From: Helochares maculicollis
Taxonomy: Eukaryota > Arthropoda > Insecta > Coleoptera > Hydrophilidae
DNA length: 44,096 nt
Direction: 5' to 3'
Assembly: GCA_033557835.1 (NCBI GenBank)
Contig: JAWQRO010000294.1
Location: forward strand, 1 to 44,096
Positions within the stretch are counted from its first letter, which is position 1. Each line of letters starts with the position of its first letter. The notes beneath the pieces were generated by a model. It was given only the letters and a program-made list of their open reading frames with translations, was not told the origin of the DNA and did no database searches. Both the position numbers and the translations under genes were made by a program. Shown here piece after piece: positions 11,196 through 21,965 of this stretch.

Positions 11196-13874
11196 TTCGG
11201 TTCCTTTCTAGCTGTGATTTGATGATGTAATGCAACTAAATGCCAGTCGGTGTTTTCCGGTCTGCAACAAAAGAACGACTAACTTGGACTAACTGAAGTT
11301 AATGATTATAGTGAAGCCGCAATTCCACCGCACCAACAATCATTTTAATGGGATTGTACAATTTTCTAACGAATGCGTTACGAGGTCTCGTTTGCATCAG
11401 CCATTTCCGATTCGTTTGTTCAGCCCCAGCGGGATTTTGTTGAAAACATTAAGAAGTGACTCACGAGTAGCGTAATTTGCTACGTCTTGTGTTGCGTTGC
11501 ATTCCTTCACACAAGACTTCTTTTCCAATGTTAAATGAGTCACGGCTCTGCGGAAACAGGTTTCTGTCACTATATGTATTTTTAGGTGTACCATCAATGG
11601 ATCACGGTACTACCGAGAGTGGTGTAGGGAAAAGCGGAACTACTAATGGCGGCGCCTTAAATATCCTTCTATAGTACGGTACTTCTTCTGATAGTCGTGC
11701 TACGTATTTTAGTGATTTCAATCATTGCTTTTCCATCAAGTTGTACTTATTTTAGCGCTTCCAGTAGTTGGTACTTGCCCGTACTAGCCCACAGATAGGT
11801 GTTGCTCTCAGTGCTACTACTATGAAGCGGCTTCTAACGCGTACCGTATTATTTTGCTTACATAATTTTTCCATTAATAATAAGACCACGTATATTTTGT
11901 AGGTTGGTCGTTATGTCATGGCCTTTGGAAAAACGGATCAATATGAGGAAGATGCAGTCTTTGACCTAGTTTATTATTTATTGATTATTTCTTGATGACG
12001 TATAGTAGTTTGGAAAAATGCAACTTACTATGTCCTACAACCTGAGAACGCAACACCGCCGATATTAGATACGCAAGCACCTTAGTTCTATTCAACTTGC
12101 TGACTGAAAGGTTTCCGAGTTGCCTGGAAGGTCGTAAAAGTTTGTGTCCCTTCTGCGCACAAACCTGGTTCATATTCTGTCTAGAGCAGGGATTTTATGA
12201 ATTGCTACAAATAAATCAATTAGAAAGCTAGTTTCAACTTTTTTAGAAATATTTTTGCAACAGTTTTTAGTTTACCTTGTTCCCTCTGTTTCAGTTGCAC
12301 ATTTAGTTTCGTTGGAGTCTCGTTGTTTAATTGGTACCGAGATATTATGCAAGTATTTCGACAATTGCATTCCGTTATCTACTCAATGTAATATGATATT
12401 TGTATAATTCTTAAACAACCAATTTCTTAGTATTACTTCCAAGCTATACAAATTTTAATATTTCAGTATTACATGATGAAGCTTTTTAAATATAGATAAA
12501 GAATGAAATTGAAGCGTGTTGATGTTTATTTTGAAAGTCTTGCTGAATTGCAACACTTCTACATCAGTAATATTTATTGTAAGTAAATGCAGTTATAAGT
12601 TAATCAACGTATATCTTATAATGATGCTCCATTAAGAAAATACATTTTCAAAACCATAATTTGTTAGCGTAATATAAAATCATAGACTTCAACGATCCCA
12701 ATTAGTATCAGAATGAAAGAAAACGAAATAAAGCAAAAGACATTTTGTACACACCTTAGAAAGTATGGAACCATAACAGATTCAATATTTTAACTTGACC
12801 AAAGCATAGGAAGTGCTATTCTTTATTATAAAGGGTTTCGCACAAACTAGATTCTGGAGTAAAAAAAATTAAACAAAGTTTGCATATATGTCAAAAATGA
12901 TAAAATTAGATAATTAACAACATAGGGTCAGAAACTTGCACCTGCGATTTTAGTCTCATAAATTTCATTTTTACACTTTTCTATAAAATACTAAGTAAGC
13001 AAATGAGAAGATCCCATGTTTTCATTTTGTAGTTATGTATAGTATTGGGAAAAAACAGTCCACGTTAAACAATAACGATTGATGTTCCGCAGCAGCCAGT
13101 TAGGAAAGTATATGTTCAGTACTTCTGCTCTTGTTTTAGTTTTTAAAAATTTATAGCTAATCAAAAAGTATTTTTGTAGCTTTTATTATTTGAAAGCGTA
13201 AGTGATATGTAGCCAAATATTAATTTGTTGAATAGAACAATAAATTGGAGCTGAAATGTACGCATGTTTAGATGACAATGATCTCAGGTGTAAACTCTCG
13301 TGCAGGACGAAATTCAGCTGTAATATTTTAGGAAACTTTGCAGAATTTAGGGTTAAGGTGTGGGTGTGTGTCTAGGGAGATTAATCAAGGACTGCAAATG
13401 AAAAATGCAGAAATTCGATTTTCAATCTCTATTTAAAGTGGAAAAACATCAAATAATAAAAAATGATATTTAAATTTTTTCATGTTTTTACTTTGATACC
13501 ATGGCATAATCTAATCACATTTTCCCTACGTACGGAAATAATTGAAACGCAATGATTTCCACCTCCACAAGTTATAAGGAGCAGTGTAGAAAGCGACTAG
13601 GAGAAATGTAAAGCATTTTCAAGCTGCTCAGCCAACACCAAGCCAGTAGTGAGCAAAGCGGCGCAGAGAAGAATAATTTGTCGAGTTCACCAAGAGAAGG
13701 CGTGTCTACTCGATAGAAACACTTGTTAAAGTCCACTTCCGTTCAAAGTTACAGTATTATTTTAGCCAGTTAAGTATGTATTTAGATAATATTTATTATT
13801 TGCGTTGAAACTACTTCTGAAGATATAACATAGAGATCATTTTGTTTATCTAACCACAAAAACTGGCACCGAGC
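11196..13874. other. Divergent promoter region between annexins 1 and 2
   Basis: About 2.7 kb separates the start of the minus-strand annexin from the TATA box of the plus-strand one. The first 0.65 kb (11200-11850) is visibly less AT-rich than the rest and probably holds control elements and the 5' UTR of paralogue 1. On the minus strand TCAGTT near 11285-11300 is a good initiator match, with no TATA at the right distance. Bases 13550-13740 are again less AT-rich. An open stretch after TTTTGTAG at 11902 resembles an exon but has no recognisable product. No tRNA or repeat is seen. Confidence 0.5.
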
Positions 13875-13907
13875 TATATATATTTGAAAGCAAACAAGTT
13901 TTCACTA
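13875..13907 (+). promoter_or_regulatory. TATA and Inr-like core promoter of annexin 2
   Basis: TATATATATT at 13875-13884 is followed by TCACTA at 13902-13907, about 29 bases from TATA to the candidate +1 A at 13904. The start codon lies at 14068. The Inr is approximate. Confidence 0.45.
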
Positions 13908-14067
13908 CAAAGTCCGTATTTTATTTAGTTACGTACAAATTAGATTCGCTCTATCATTTCATAAAAACATTATTGTCTTATTATTTAATTCGAAATATTT
14001 TTAATTTTTAAATATTTATTTTAGGGTCCTGTTTGGAGAGTACAAAAATTATAGAACATAGGCCAAA

Positions 14068-15522
14068 ATGTTGTTCCATCCCGTAAGTAAATAAATAGGT
14101 AAAATTAAGTAAACCATGTAGAGCTAACAAAATTTGTTTTAACAGAGAGAACCGACCGTATACCCTTGTGCCCCTTTCAATCCATCTGAAGACGGCGATG
14201 CGTTAAGGGCGGCCATGAAAGGTTTTGGTACAAACGAAGATGCCATCATTGACATTTTGACGACGAGATGTAATGCGCAGAGACAACAGATCAAGAGATA
14301 TTTCGAGGAAAATCTGGGAAGGGTAAGGTGACCATAAAGAAAATTTAACATTTTCGCAAATGATATTTCGTGAAAGCGCGTCCTAAAAATAAATCGGGAT
14401 CAAGGACAGTTTCTCCCGCTTCTATCGATCTAATTTCCAGACTAGAAGGCGCCTCGGACACTTTCTCATGTGCTATTTTCTGTGTTCCAGGATTTGGTCG
14501 ATGATTTAAAAAGCGAACTTGGAGGCCATTTTGAGGACGTCATAGTAGCGCTAACGATGCTACCTGTGGATTACTTATGCAAACAGATCCACAATGCTAT
14601 GTCTGGGGCTGGAACTAACGAGCAGACTCTCATTGAAATTATTTGCCCCAAGACAAATGATGAAATTAAAGAAATAGTTGAAGCCTATGAGGGAAGTAAG
14701 TAATCTTGAGAACGTGGTCATGAGTCTAAATAATCCCTAAAGAATTTCAATAGTTTTGTTAGACTTTTTAATGGGTTCCAAAGACTTTTTAACGACATTC
14801 TTGTTGAGATTCAGTAATACTTATGCACAATAATAGCGAAATTGTTTATTTTCAGTGTATGAACGACCTCTAGTCGAGCAAATGTGTAACGAAACCTCCG
14901 GGGAACTGCGAAGACTCTTGACTCTCATTCTTACTGGAGTGAGGGATAGCGGTTATGATGTCGATGCAGGAAGAGCAAGACAACTAGCTGAGGAACTCTT
15001 TGGAGCGGGCGAAGGACAGCTTGGCACTAAAGAAAGTACATTCAGTAAAATATTAGCCCATGAAAACTTTGCAATGCTTAAACAAATCTTTGAAGAATAC
15101 AAAGATGTTTCCGGAAACACCATAGAACAAGCTTTGAACCACGAATTGAGTGATGACTACCTGGATGCTATGATAGCCATAGTGGAATGTGTACAAAATC
15201 CCCCAACATTTTTTGCAAACCGGCTTTATAAAGCCATGCATGGTGCCGGAACTGATGATGAGGCTCTGATTCGAATTATTGTCTCTAGATCTGAAATTGA
15301 CTTGGAAAACATCAAACAAGAATTCGAAAGGATTTATGACAAAACTTTGTCAAGTTTCATTTCTGTAAGTCGACAATACTGATGCTAATGTATGCGTATT
15401 TCGCTTATGATGTCATCAGACGATAAGGTAATGTGATGTACGGAATAATTAACTGTAATTTTAAATTTCAGAATGAAACCTCAGGAGACTACAAAAAGGC
15501 CTTGCTGTCTCTCATACGTTGA
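14068..15522 (+). CDS. AnxB9-like: Annexin B9-like, paralogue 2 (one intron lost)
   Basis: Five coding exons, 14068-14082, 14146-14322, 14491-14695, 14856-15364 and 15472-15522, encode 318 residues. The fourth exon is 509 bases, exactly the sum (327+182) of exons 4 and 5 in the two other annexins, so the intron between them has been cleanly lost. The N-terminus MLFHP comes from a 15-base exon, then REPTVYPCAPF. Four annexin repeats are intact, with calcium loops GFGT (31-34), GAGT (103-106), GEGQLGT (184-190) and GAGT (262-265). The C-terminal exon gives NETSGDYKKALLSLIR, where Asn replaces the Gly usual before ETSGDY. The predicted role is calcium-dependent binding to acidic phospholipid on the cytosolic membrane face. 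It lies 472 bases upstream of paralogue 3, in the same direction, but each has its own first exon and upstream region. Confidence 0.93.
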
Positions 15523-15611
15523 GAAAGTACAAGAGTGGGATTCATTTTTACTATATAATATTTATTGTTCCTCTATACCGTAGATTCGTTGTCATATGTT
15601 GTATATTTTTA

Positions 15612-15617
15612 AATAAA
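15612..15617 (+). terminator. Poly(A) signal AATAAA, annexin 2
   Basis: AATAAA 90 bases after the stop codon, followed by T/G-rich sequence, consistent with a 3' end near 15640. Confidence 0.6.
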
Positions 15618-15809
15618 ATACTTATAAACGCTCTGTATATCATTGATATCATTTGACCTACATTTTCCCTTGCCTCTACTTCTTCTCCAACTCAAAACGA
15701 GTTGATCGACGCAAAACAAGACTGCGCAATGAACACGCTGTTTGGTGGGATAGGCCGACTTCATCAGCTGACCGTAGTTTACACATCTAACCAGCTTGTT
15801 TTACCATTG

Positions 15810-15918
15810 GTGAGTATTTTAAATGAACTTATCGTTCTCTATTATTAACCTTGACGTTAACTAAACAATGAGTTTTTTGAACGCGAATGACTAAAATTTC
15901 CATCCTATTCAATTACAG
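15810..15918 (+). other. Probable 5' UTR intron of annexin 3
   Basis: A strong donor (ATTG/GTGAGT) at 15810 and an acceptor AATTACAG ending at 15918 bound a 109-base segment just upstream of the annexin 3 start codon. The sequence before it (15690-15800) is less AT-rich and may be the promoter and first non-coding exon. Transcript data would be needed to confirm splicing. Confidence 0.5.
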
Positions 15919-15993
15919 GCTGGACATTCCAATTAACTCATCAACTATTAGAAGCTGAATCAAAGATTATTGTGAGCTAAAACGTAAAGTAAA

Positions 15994-18900
15994 ATGTGGT
16001 ACCATGCGGTAAGTTAATATATATTTGCTTCTACTTATTACTTCTAAGACTTCTTTGATAGTATTTTTGAACAATTTTGGCTTATTCCCAATTGGAAGTA
16101 TTCCAAGCTTTAAGTCGCATACACAATACAATTGTACATATTTAAATGCATGAATGAATTTTAGAGGGAACCTACGGTTTATCCATTTGAACCATTTGAT
16201 CCAGTGGAGGATGGCAATGCTTTGCGAAAAGCCATGAAGGGCTTCGGTACTGATGAGGAGACCGTCATAGGTATTCTCACATCTAGATCCAATGTTCAAA
16301 GACAAGAAATCGCCAGATATTTTGAAGAAGATCTAGGAAGGGTGAGTTGATATTTAATCCATATCAATTGGTAGATATAATCATAGCCATAGCACAGATT
16401 AATTTATACACCACACTCTTTATCTCATACTTATTTGAATCACCCAAGAAGAAAAAAATCCTGTTTTAATCATATGACTAATTCAAGCAAAACCATTAAT
16501 TATGCTAAATTTCATGGCTTAATCAACACGTAAAAAGAGTTTTGGTTTACAAGCAAATAAAGATAAGGCTGTAATACTTCCTACAAAGCCGCAATTTTAT
16601 TTCTAACACGAAATGTTCAGTTTTATCACATGACGGTGGTTTGGATAAATGCTAAGATTTTTATTTATTAAACATATTTCTCTGCACTCTATCGACTTTT
16701 TCTGGCATAGAACAATTAGCTGAATAATTGAAAAGATGATTAATTTATTATTAGTACAAGATTCTAAGCAGTGGAGCGTTCAAGGTCAAAGACACCACAG
16801 GCGCAACTAGCAAGCATAATATATTTATGAAAATAATGCCACGAAGAACGCCGCAACTAATAAACTAAATTTAGAAACTTTCCACGCAATAAAGCAAAAT
16901 AACACTTAGTATGGAAGTATGTTTAAAGATAAAATTTGATAACAAGGGTTTTAGTGGTAGAAATTGAGCGAAATTAAATGTTCAACCGTTAAATTTGCTA
17001 CAGACGGTTTCTTGATAACGAGCTGATATAATTGTAAGTACGGAATGATGATTTTGTTTCATTTAAGGATCTGATCAAAGATTTAAAGAGTGAGCTCGGT
17101 GGACATTTTGAAGATGTTATTGTTGGACTTATGCTTCCACCGGTTGAATACTTGTGTAAGCAGTTGCATAAGGCAATGGCCGGTTGTGGAACGGATGAAG
17201 AGGCCCTCATTGAAATAATCTGCTCCAAGACGAACGAAGAGATTCAGGAAATATCGGAGACTTATGAAAACAGTAAGTGATTCGTTTAACAAAAAAAGTG
17301 TAAACTACATTTTAAAACAGCTTAACTCCAGAATTTTACTTAAGCTATATTGTCTAGCACCTCAAGCTTTGAGTATTAATATTAGTAGCATGTTCCAAAT
17401 AATAGTTATAAGTAATAAAATTATCTATAATTTGCTTACTGACATTTAACTTTCTTGGTTTCCTGGCATTTTTACAGGAAAATTAAAGAAACAAATATGT
17501 TGCTTTTAAGCATTGTAGTAAATCAACTCCAACTCTAATTATATTTTATAAAATTAATTGCGAACATTTACTGATGTTGCCAACTTTGCAAACCTTTTGA
17601 GAGATATTTTTCTTTTCTATTTCAACGATTTGCCAAGGTGTGTTGCCTCGTTACTGCTGACAATGATACACTAGATACATTCTTGTTAGTCGAATGGATA
17701 TAATCAATCTTCTCGGATTCAAGACTATGTATTTGTTGGCGGCAATTAAGATCTTCGCTACTTTTTTTCAAAACATATTTAACTAGTATGTCCATTTGCA
17801 TTTAGCTTCTTGTAAACCACTAATAAACTCAAGACTCGTTAATACAATTCCCATTTATCTCTCCTCGTTTTTTATATTATATCATTTAAAAAAAGGTGTT
17901 CAACTACAAGCTAGCTGATATGGAAGCTATCTTGATTCGAATAGTCCCAAAGATCTCGGTAAAAATCTAACAAAGTAAATATCTTATTCTGGAGTGTCTT
18001 TCTTTAAACTGAGTAAATTTCAAAATGAATTATATAAATAGATTTACTGTCACAAAGCTTTCAAACAAGCAACCTATATTTATGTGGTAACAATTTATAT
18101 AAGGACGCTGTCCACTTCCTGGAATTATACGTGCGTCTGTTGATTTCGGTTTTAAATGCTTTTAGACGTTTCAAATTATAGATTGTTTTTTTTTATGAAG
18201 CTAGGTGAAGTATTCTTTAAAATCCAACGCACTGAAAAATTAACTTGAAGTACTCGGTTTTTGTGTATATTGTATACTAAAAACCCAAGAAGTGGTTCGC
18301 TGGAGATTATTGGTCTCGAGCTTCTCATTCACTACATCTAAATTCACTTTACTAATACTATGAAGACAGTAACTAATTTTACTCTCATTATTAAAAGTAT
18401 GACTTTATTTATCAATGTTCTCTAAATTATTAGCACTTTCGATATTGGTTAGGTTATGTACGCAATTTTGTTTCTTTTCCCAAAGAAAAATGAACAACCA
18501 GATAGCCCTATACCTAGTGGCAGCACGAGAAAATATCGCAATGAGCATAAAATGCAGCGTTTTAAGCCCTGCAAGTTGTATGAAGATGCAATAAAACTTA
18601 TAACGTCTGAAAAAACATAACAACTGCTCTGCAACTGAGCTTACAAAATAATTTAAGCAAATGCACGACACCTAATTTATTGACTATTTATATTGTCTAA
18701 AATATTTTGTGCTATTAATAAATCGAAGGCTTCCTTTACTTTCAGAAATTAACTTTCACAGATTAATACTTTTAAAATTTTCATTTTTAGTGTATGAACG
18801 ACCTTTAGCTGAACAAATGTGCGGTGAGACTTCAGGTGAGCTGAGAAGGCTTCTTACTTTGATCATCACTGGAACTAGGGACAGCGGTTGGGATGTTGAC

Positions 18901-19757
18901 GGAGAAAGAGCACGAGAAATTGCAGAGGCCTTGTACGACGCAGGGGAGGGACGCTTGGGCACCCACGAAAGCACGTTCACTAGAGTTCTGGCACATGAGA
19001 ACTTCGCTATGCTTTACCAAATTTTTGAAGAGTACAAAGATATCTCAGGAAATACCATAGAGCAGGCCTTAAAACATGAATTGAGCGACGATTACTTAGA
19101 TGCCATGCTAGCAATTGGTAGGCCAATCAAACCTATTTTATTAACTATTCACCGATTTCTGAATGATTATACTTAGTTCCATACATTCTATCTAATTATT
19201 TACCTCCTCAATTTTAGTCGAATGCGTCCAAAATCCTCCAGCATTTTTTGCAATGCGTTTGTACAAAGCCATGCACGGAGCCGGCACTGATGATGATACT
19301 TTAATTCGGATTATTGTTTCAAGATCTGAGATTGATCTAGAGAATGTCAAACAAGAATTCGAACGACTTTATAATAAGACTTTGTCAAGTTATGTTTCTG
19401 TAAGTATTTTAAATTTAAAGATGTAGGTTAAGAATTTAGGCGTAAAAAGTATTAACCTCTTCTGTTGACACAACAGTCAATTAAAATATAACTTTGTGGG
19501 CACTTCAAAAAAAATCAGCTGAACTAGATGACTAAACGTTCTAAGCAAACATTGATGTGTTTCTTAAGCTATGAATTTGCATATCAGCAGTCATACCATC
19601 ATTCGATCTGAGGCAGTATTGAGTGAATCTAGTTGCCCTAAAAATCGTAACTTTCTCACTAACTTTATTAATTTAGTTTGTAATGTTAATGTTTATATTT
19701 TTGCAGCACGAGACTTCTGGGGACTACAAAAAGGCACTCCTTGCCTTAATTCGTTAG
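15994..19757 (+). CDS. AnxB9-like: Annexin B9-like, paralogue 3
   Basis: Six coding exons, 15994-16008, 16165-16341, 17068-17272, 18791-19117, 19218-19399 and 19707-19757, encode 318 residues. Exon lengths and phases are identical to paralogue 1. The N-terminus is MWYHA from the 15-base first exon, then REPTVYPFEPF. Calcium loops are GFGT (31-34), GCGT (103-106, an unusual Cys), GEGRLGT (184-190) and GAGT (262-265). The last exon gives HETSGDYKKALLALIR. Family knowledge predicts calcium-regulated binding to phosphatidylserine-rich membranes, with roles in trafficking, cortex organisation or repair. Introns 2 (0.73 kb) and 3 (1.5 kb) are long and AT-rich, with no recognisable element. The gene is close to paralogue 2 and probably arose from it, or with it, by tandem duplication. 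Confidence 0.93.
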
Positions 19758-19990
19758 AGTAATTAATTCATGTTACAAACTTTGATCTTTCCATTCCAAA
19801 TTCATATTGTAGCTGTGCTAGAAAACTTTGGTGCCACTGTAAATTTGAAACTATATTCGTGTTAACTATTAGAAATTGTTATATATGAATATTATATATA
19901 GGTATATTTTTTGAATTATTGAATAATACTCTTGTATTTTGATGCTTCTTTAGCTTAACATTCTTTGATACAGTATTTAAATGTTGATCT

Positions 19991-19996
19991 AATAAA
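19991..19996 (+). terminator. Poly(A) signal AATAAA, annexin 3
   Basis: AATAAA 234 bases after the stop, in an AT-rich 3' region. Confidence 0.5.
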
Positions 19997-20128
19997 GAAG
20001 AAGAAAGTTCGAATTTTAATTTATTTACTGCCTACCATTTAATTTTATTTTCAATTTGCAGAATCATGAAATGTTTTTAAGCAAGTTATCAACCAGTATG
20101 ACTTGTTTCGTTTTGTAAGTGTTTCTTA

Positions 20129-20144
20129 AATCGATATATCGATT
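20129..20144. promoter_or_regulatory. Perfect CGATA palindrome (BEAF/DREF-like site)
   Basis: AATCGATATATCGATT is a perfect 16-base palindrome containing inverted CGATA motifs. In Drosophila, clustered CGATA is bound by the insulator protein BEAF-32, and TATCGATA by DREF. It sits about 370 bases beyond the last annexin stop, so it may mark the 3' boundary of the annexin cluster. Function is inferred from the motif only. Confidence 0.35.
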
Positions 20145-21595
20145 AGACTAAGAAAATAGGAATTATGAATAATGTTTAGGACATCAACAATAAATTGTTA
20201 CATACAATATGTGACCCATCACAAAAAATACATTTCTAGAAGTATGTAGAGTGAATTACATTTATTTAAGTGTAACATTCTAATCAATAAGCAAAAAAAA
20301 TCCTTCACAATTTTGAGCTTGCATTTCTAATGTTTGTTACCTTATGTTAAGTACTATGTATATACAAAGTCATATCGTTTTCCATATTGCTTCAGAAAAT
20401 CTGAAGAACAAGACAAACACACATTATTGTTTGTTGGTAAATGGTATTTTGGTACCTAAAGGTTTTCTAATGTTCCACTTATACAGCCACATATGTACTT
20501 AACCTGATTTAAATTTATAAAGTAATTTTAATGAAAAAAGAAATAAAAAATTGGTCTACCTTCAATATCAAAAACTAAGTAAACTAACTACTTTTTATCA
20601 AATATATATTATTTAAACTGCCACATTAGCAGCAAACATAAAGACAAGGCCGTCACAAAAGTTTAGAGTTTTGAAGGATAATGGAAAAATTAATTTTATT
20701 TGTTCCCTACGATGCCATCTATTGATGAGTAGTCTAGAGGCTTTGAAACCCACTTGTTGCTCAATGCAGTGATGTTAGCTCTCCAAATTTCCAGAAAGAG
20801 TTCTCTAGGAAAATTGAAGGGAAAGTAGGAAGGGTCACAGGTACGTATCTACTATCCTTCATAGATGGTATTAAGATATATATTTCTCTCTCTTCTTAAT
20901 TGGCAATTTCAACAATGTTTGGTATCATCATAAGCTTGAATTTATTAATTAAAATTATTTAATGTTTAATTTAGCATAATTTTGTTGAAATGAGTCACGC
21001 AAAATATTGCGCTGGCTTAAGAAAGAAACAAATTAGCAAATTTTAGCTAAATTTTCAAAACATGACACTTAGGAAAAAGTATCATTTTTGCTTATAACTG
21101 TAAAATCTATAAGAGAAGAATTTTATCCCTAAATGTAATGCGCGAATACTGTTATGTTAATGTATATTATTCGTATACACAATTGTTCATTTTGTCTCTA
21201 ATGTAGATATAGATTCTTGTTAGTAATTCCTTTATTACAAAATTTTCCTCGCTTCATTATTCAGTTTTTCTTGGCCGTCTTCCAGATTTTTTTTATTAAA
21301 GTTTACATACTTTTTCCTAAACCGCTATAACTGTTGTGATGGACTTTTTAATTGCCAGTTTTTAACCCTTATTTGTTGTTATGTTGAAATAAAAGAGCTC
21401 TAACAGGCTTTAGTTTATAATATTAGACATGCATAATGTGCTAGCATACTATGTGACTTTTATTACATAGTTGAGAATCAAAGCAAACGAGGTGAGACTC
21501 GATATACCTTATTGTCTATGGTTATGGTTTATTGTAAATATAGATTTATTCAGAGCTCTCTTTGTTTGTATAGTTCCTGCTATTTACGTAAAGGC
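20145..21595. other. AT-rich intergenic DNA, no gene seen
   Basis: About 1.45 kb without a supported gene. A less AT-rich patch at 20700-20850 reads like an old element or exon remnant, but I cannot assign it. Confidence 0.5.
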
Positions 21596-21965
21596 TTTTG
21601 ATTGCTCCTAATAAATGTAATGTAATATTTGTATTCAATAAGTTCTTTTATAATACTTCCTGTGATACTCCTGGAGAAATATCTCTGAGCTGTTGCTTTT
21701 TGAATTAGTTTTTTTAGTGTAAAGATATGGTCTTGTGAACTACATTTCTTCCTAAAACTACTTTGTATTTCATCTTGTGGTTCAATAGTGATTTCTAATT
21801 TCTCTTCAAATACTCTTCCAAGAGTAGAATTATTCCAGTTAGCTGCGATTTTTCTCTATTTTCTTTTCTATTTAATTTACTGACATTTGTTGTCATTTCT
21901 GCTGCCATACTGATATGACCTGGTGCCTTCCACTTCTTTGTTTCTCGCATTCTTAGCATTCTGTG
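21596..21965 (-). mobile_element. Decayed LINE reverse-transcriptase fragment
   Basis: On the minus strand a piece near 21920-21945 reads KWKAPGHISMAAEM, like the KAPG.DGI..E motif of LINE reverse transcriptases. Further on, 21690-21815 reads VFEEKLE, then EIQSSFRKKCSSQDHIFTL and KKLIQKA, matching the .Q.GFR...S..DHI..L motif that precedes the catalytic motif A. The catalytic part is missing and stops interrupt the frame. It resembles RTE-type elements but differs from the copy at the right edge (HIFTL rather than HIQTI), so it is probably another subfamily. Confidence 0.65.

Noticed and set aside
11902..11990. Exon-like open stretch after TTTTGTAG between the annexins
   Set aside because: Short, no recognisable product, and no partner exon or donor that gives a sensible protein.
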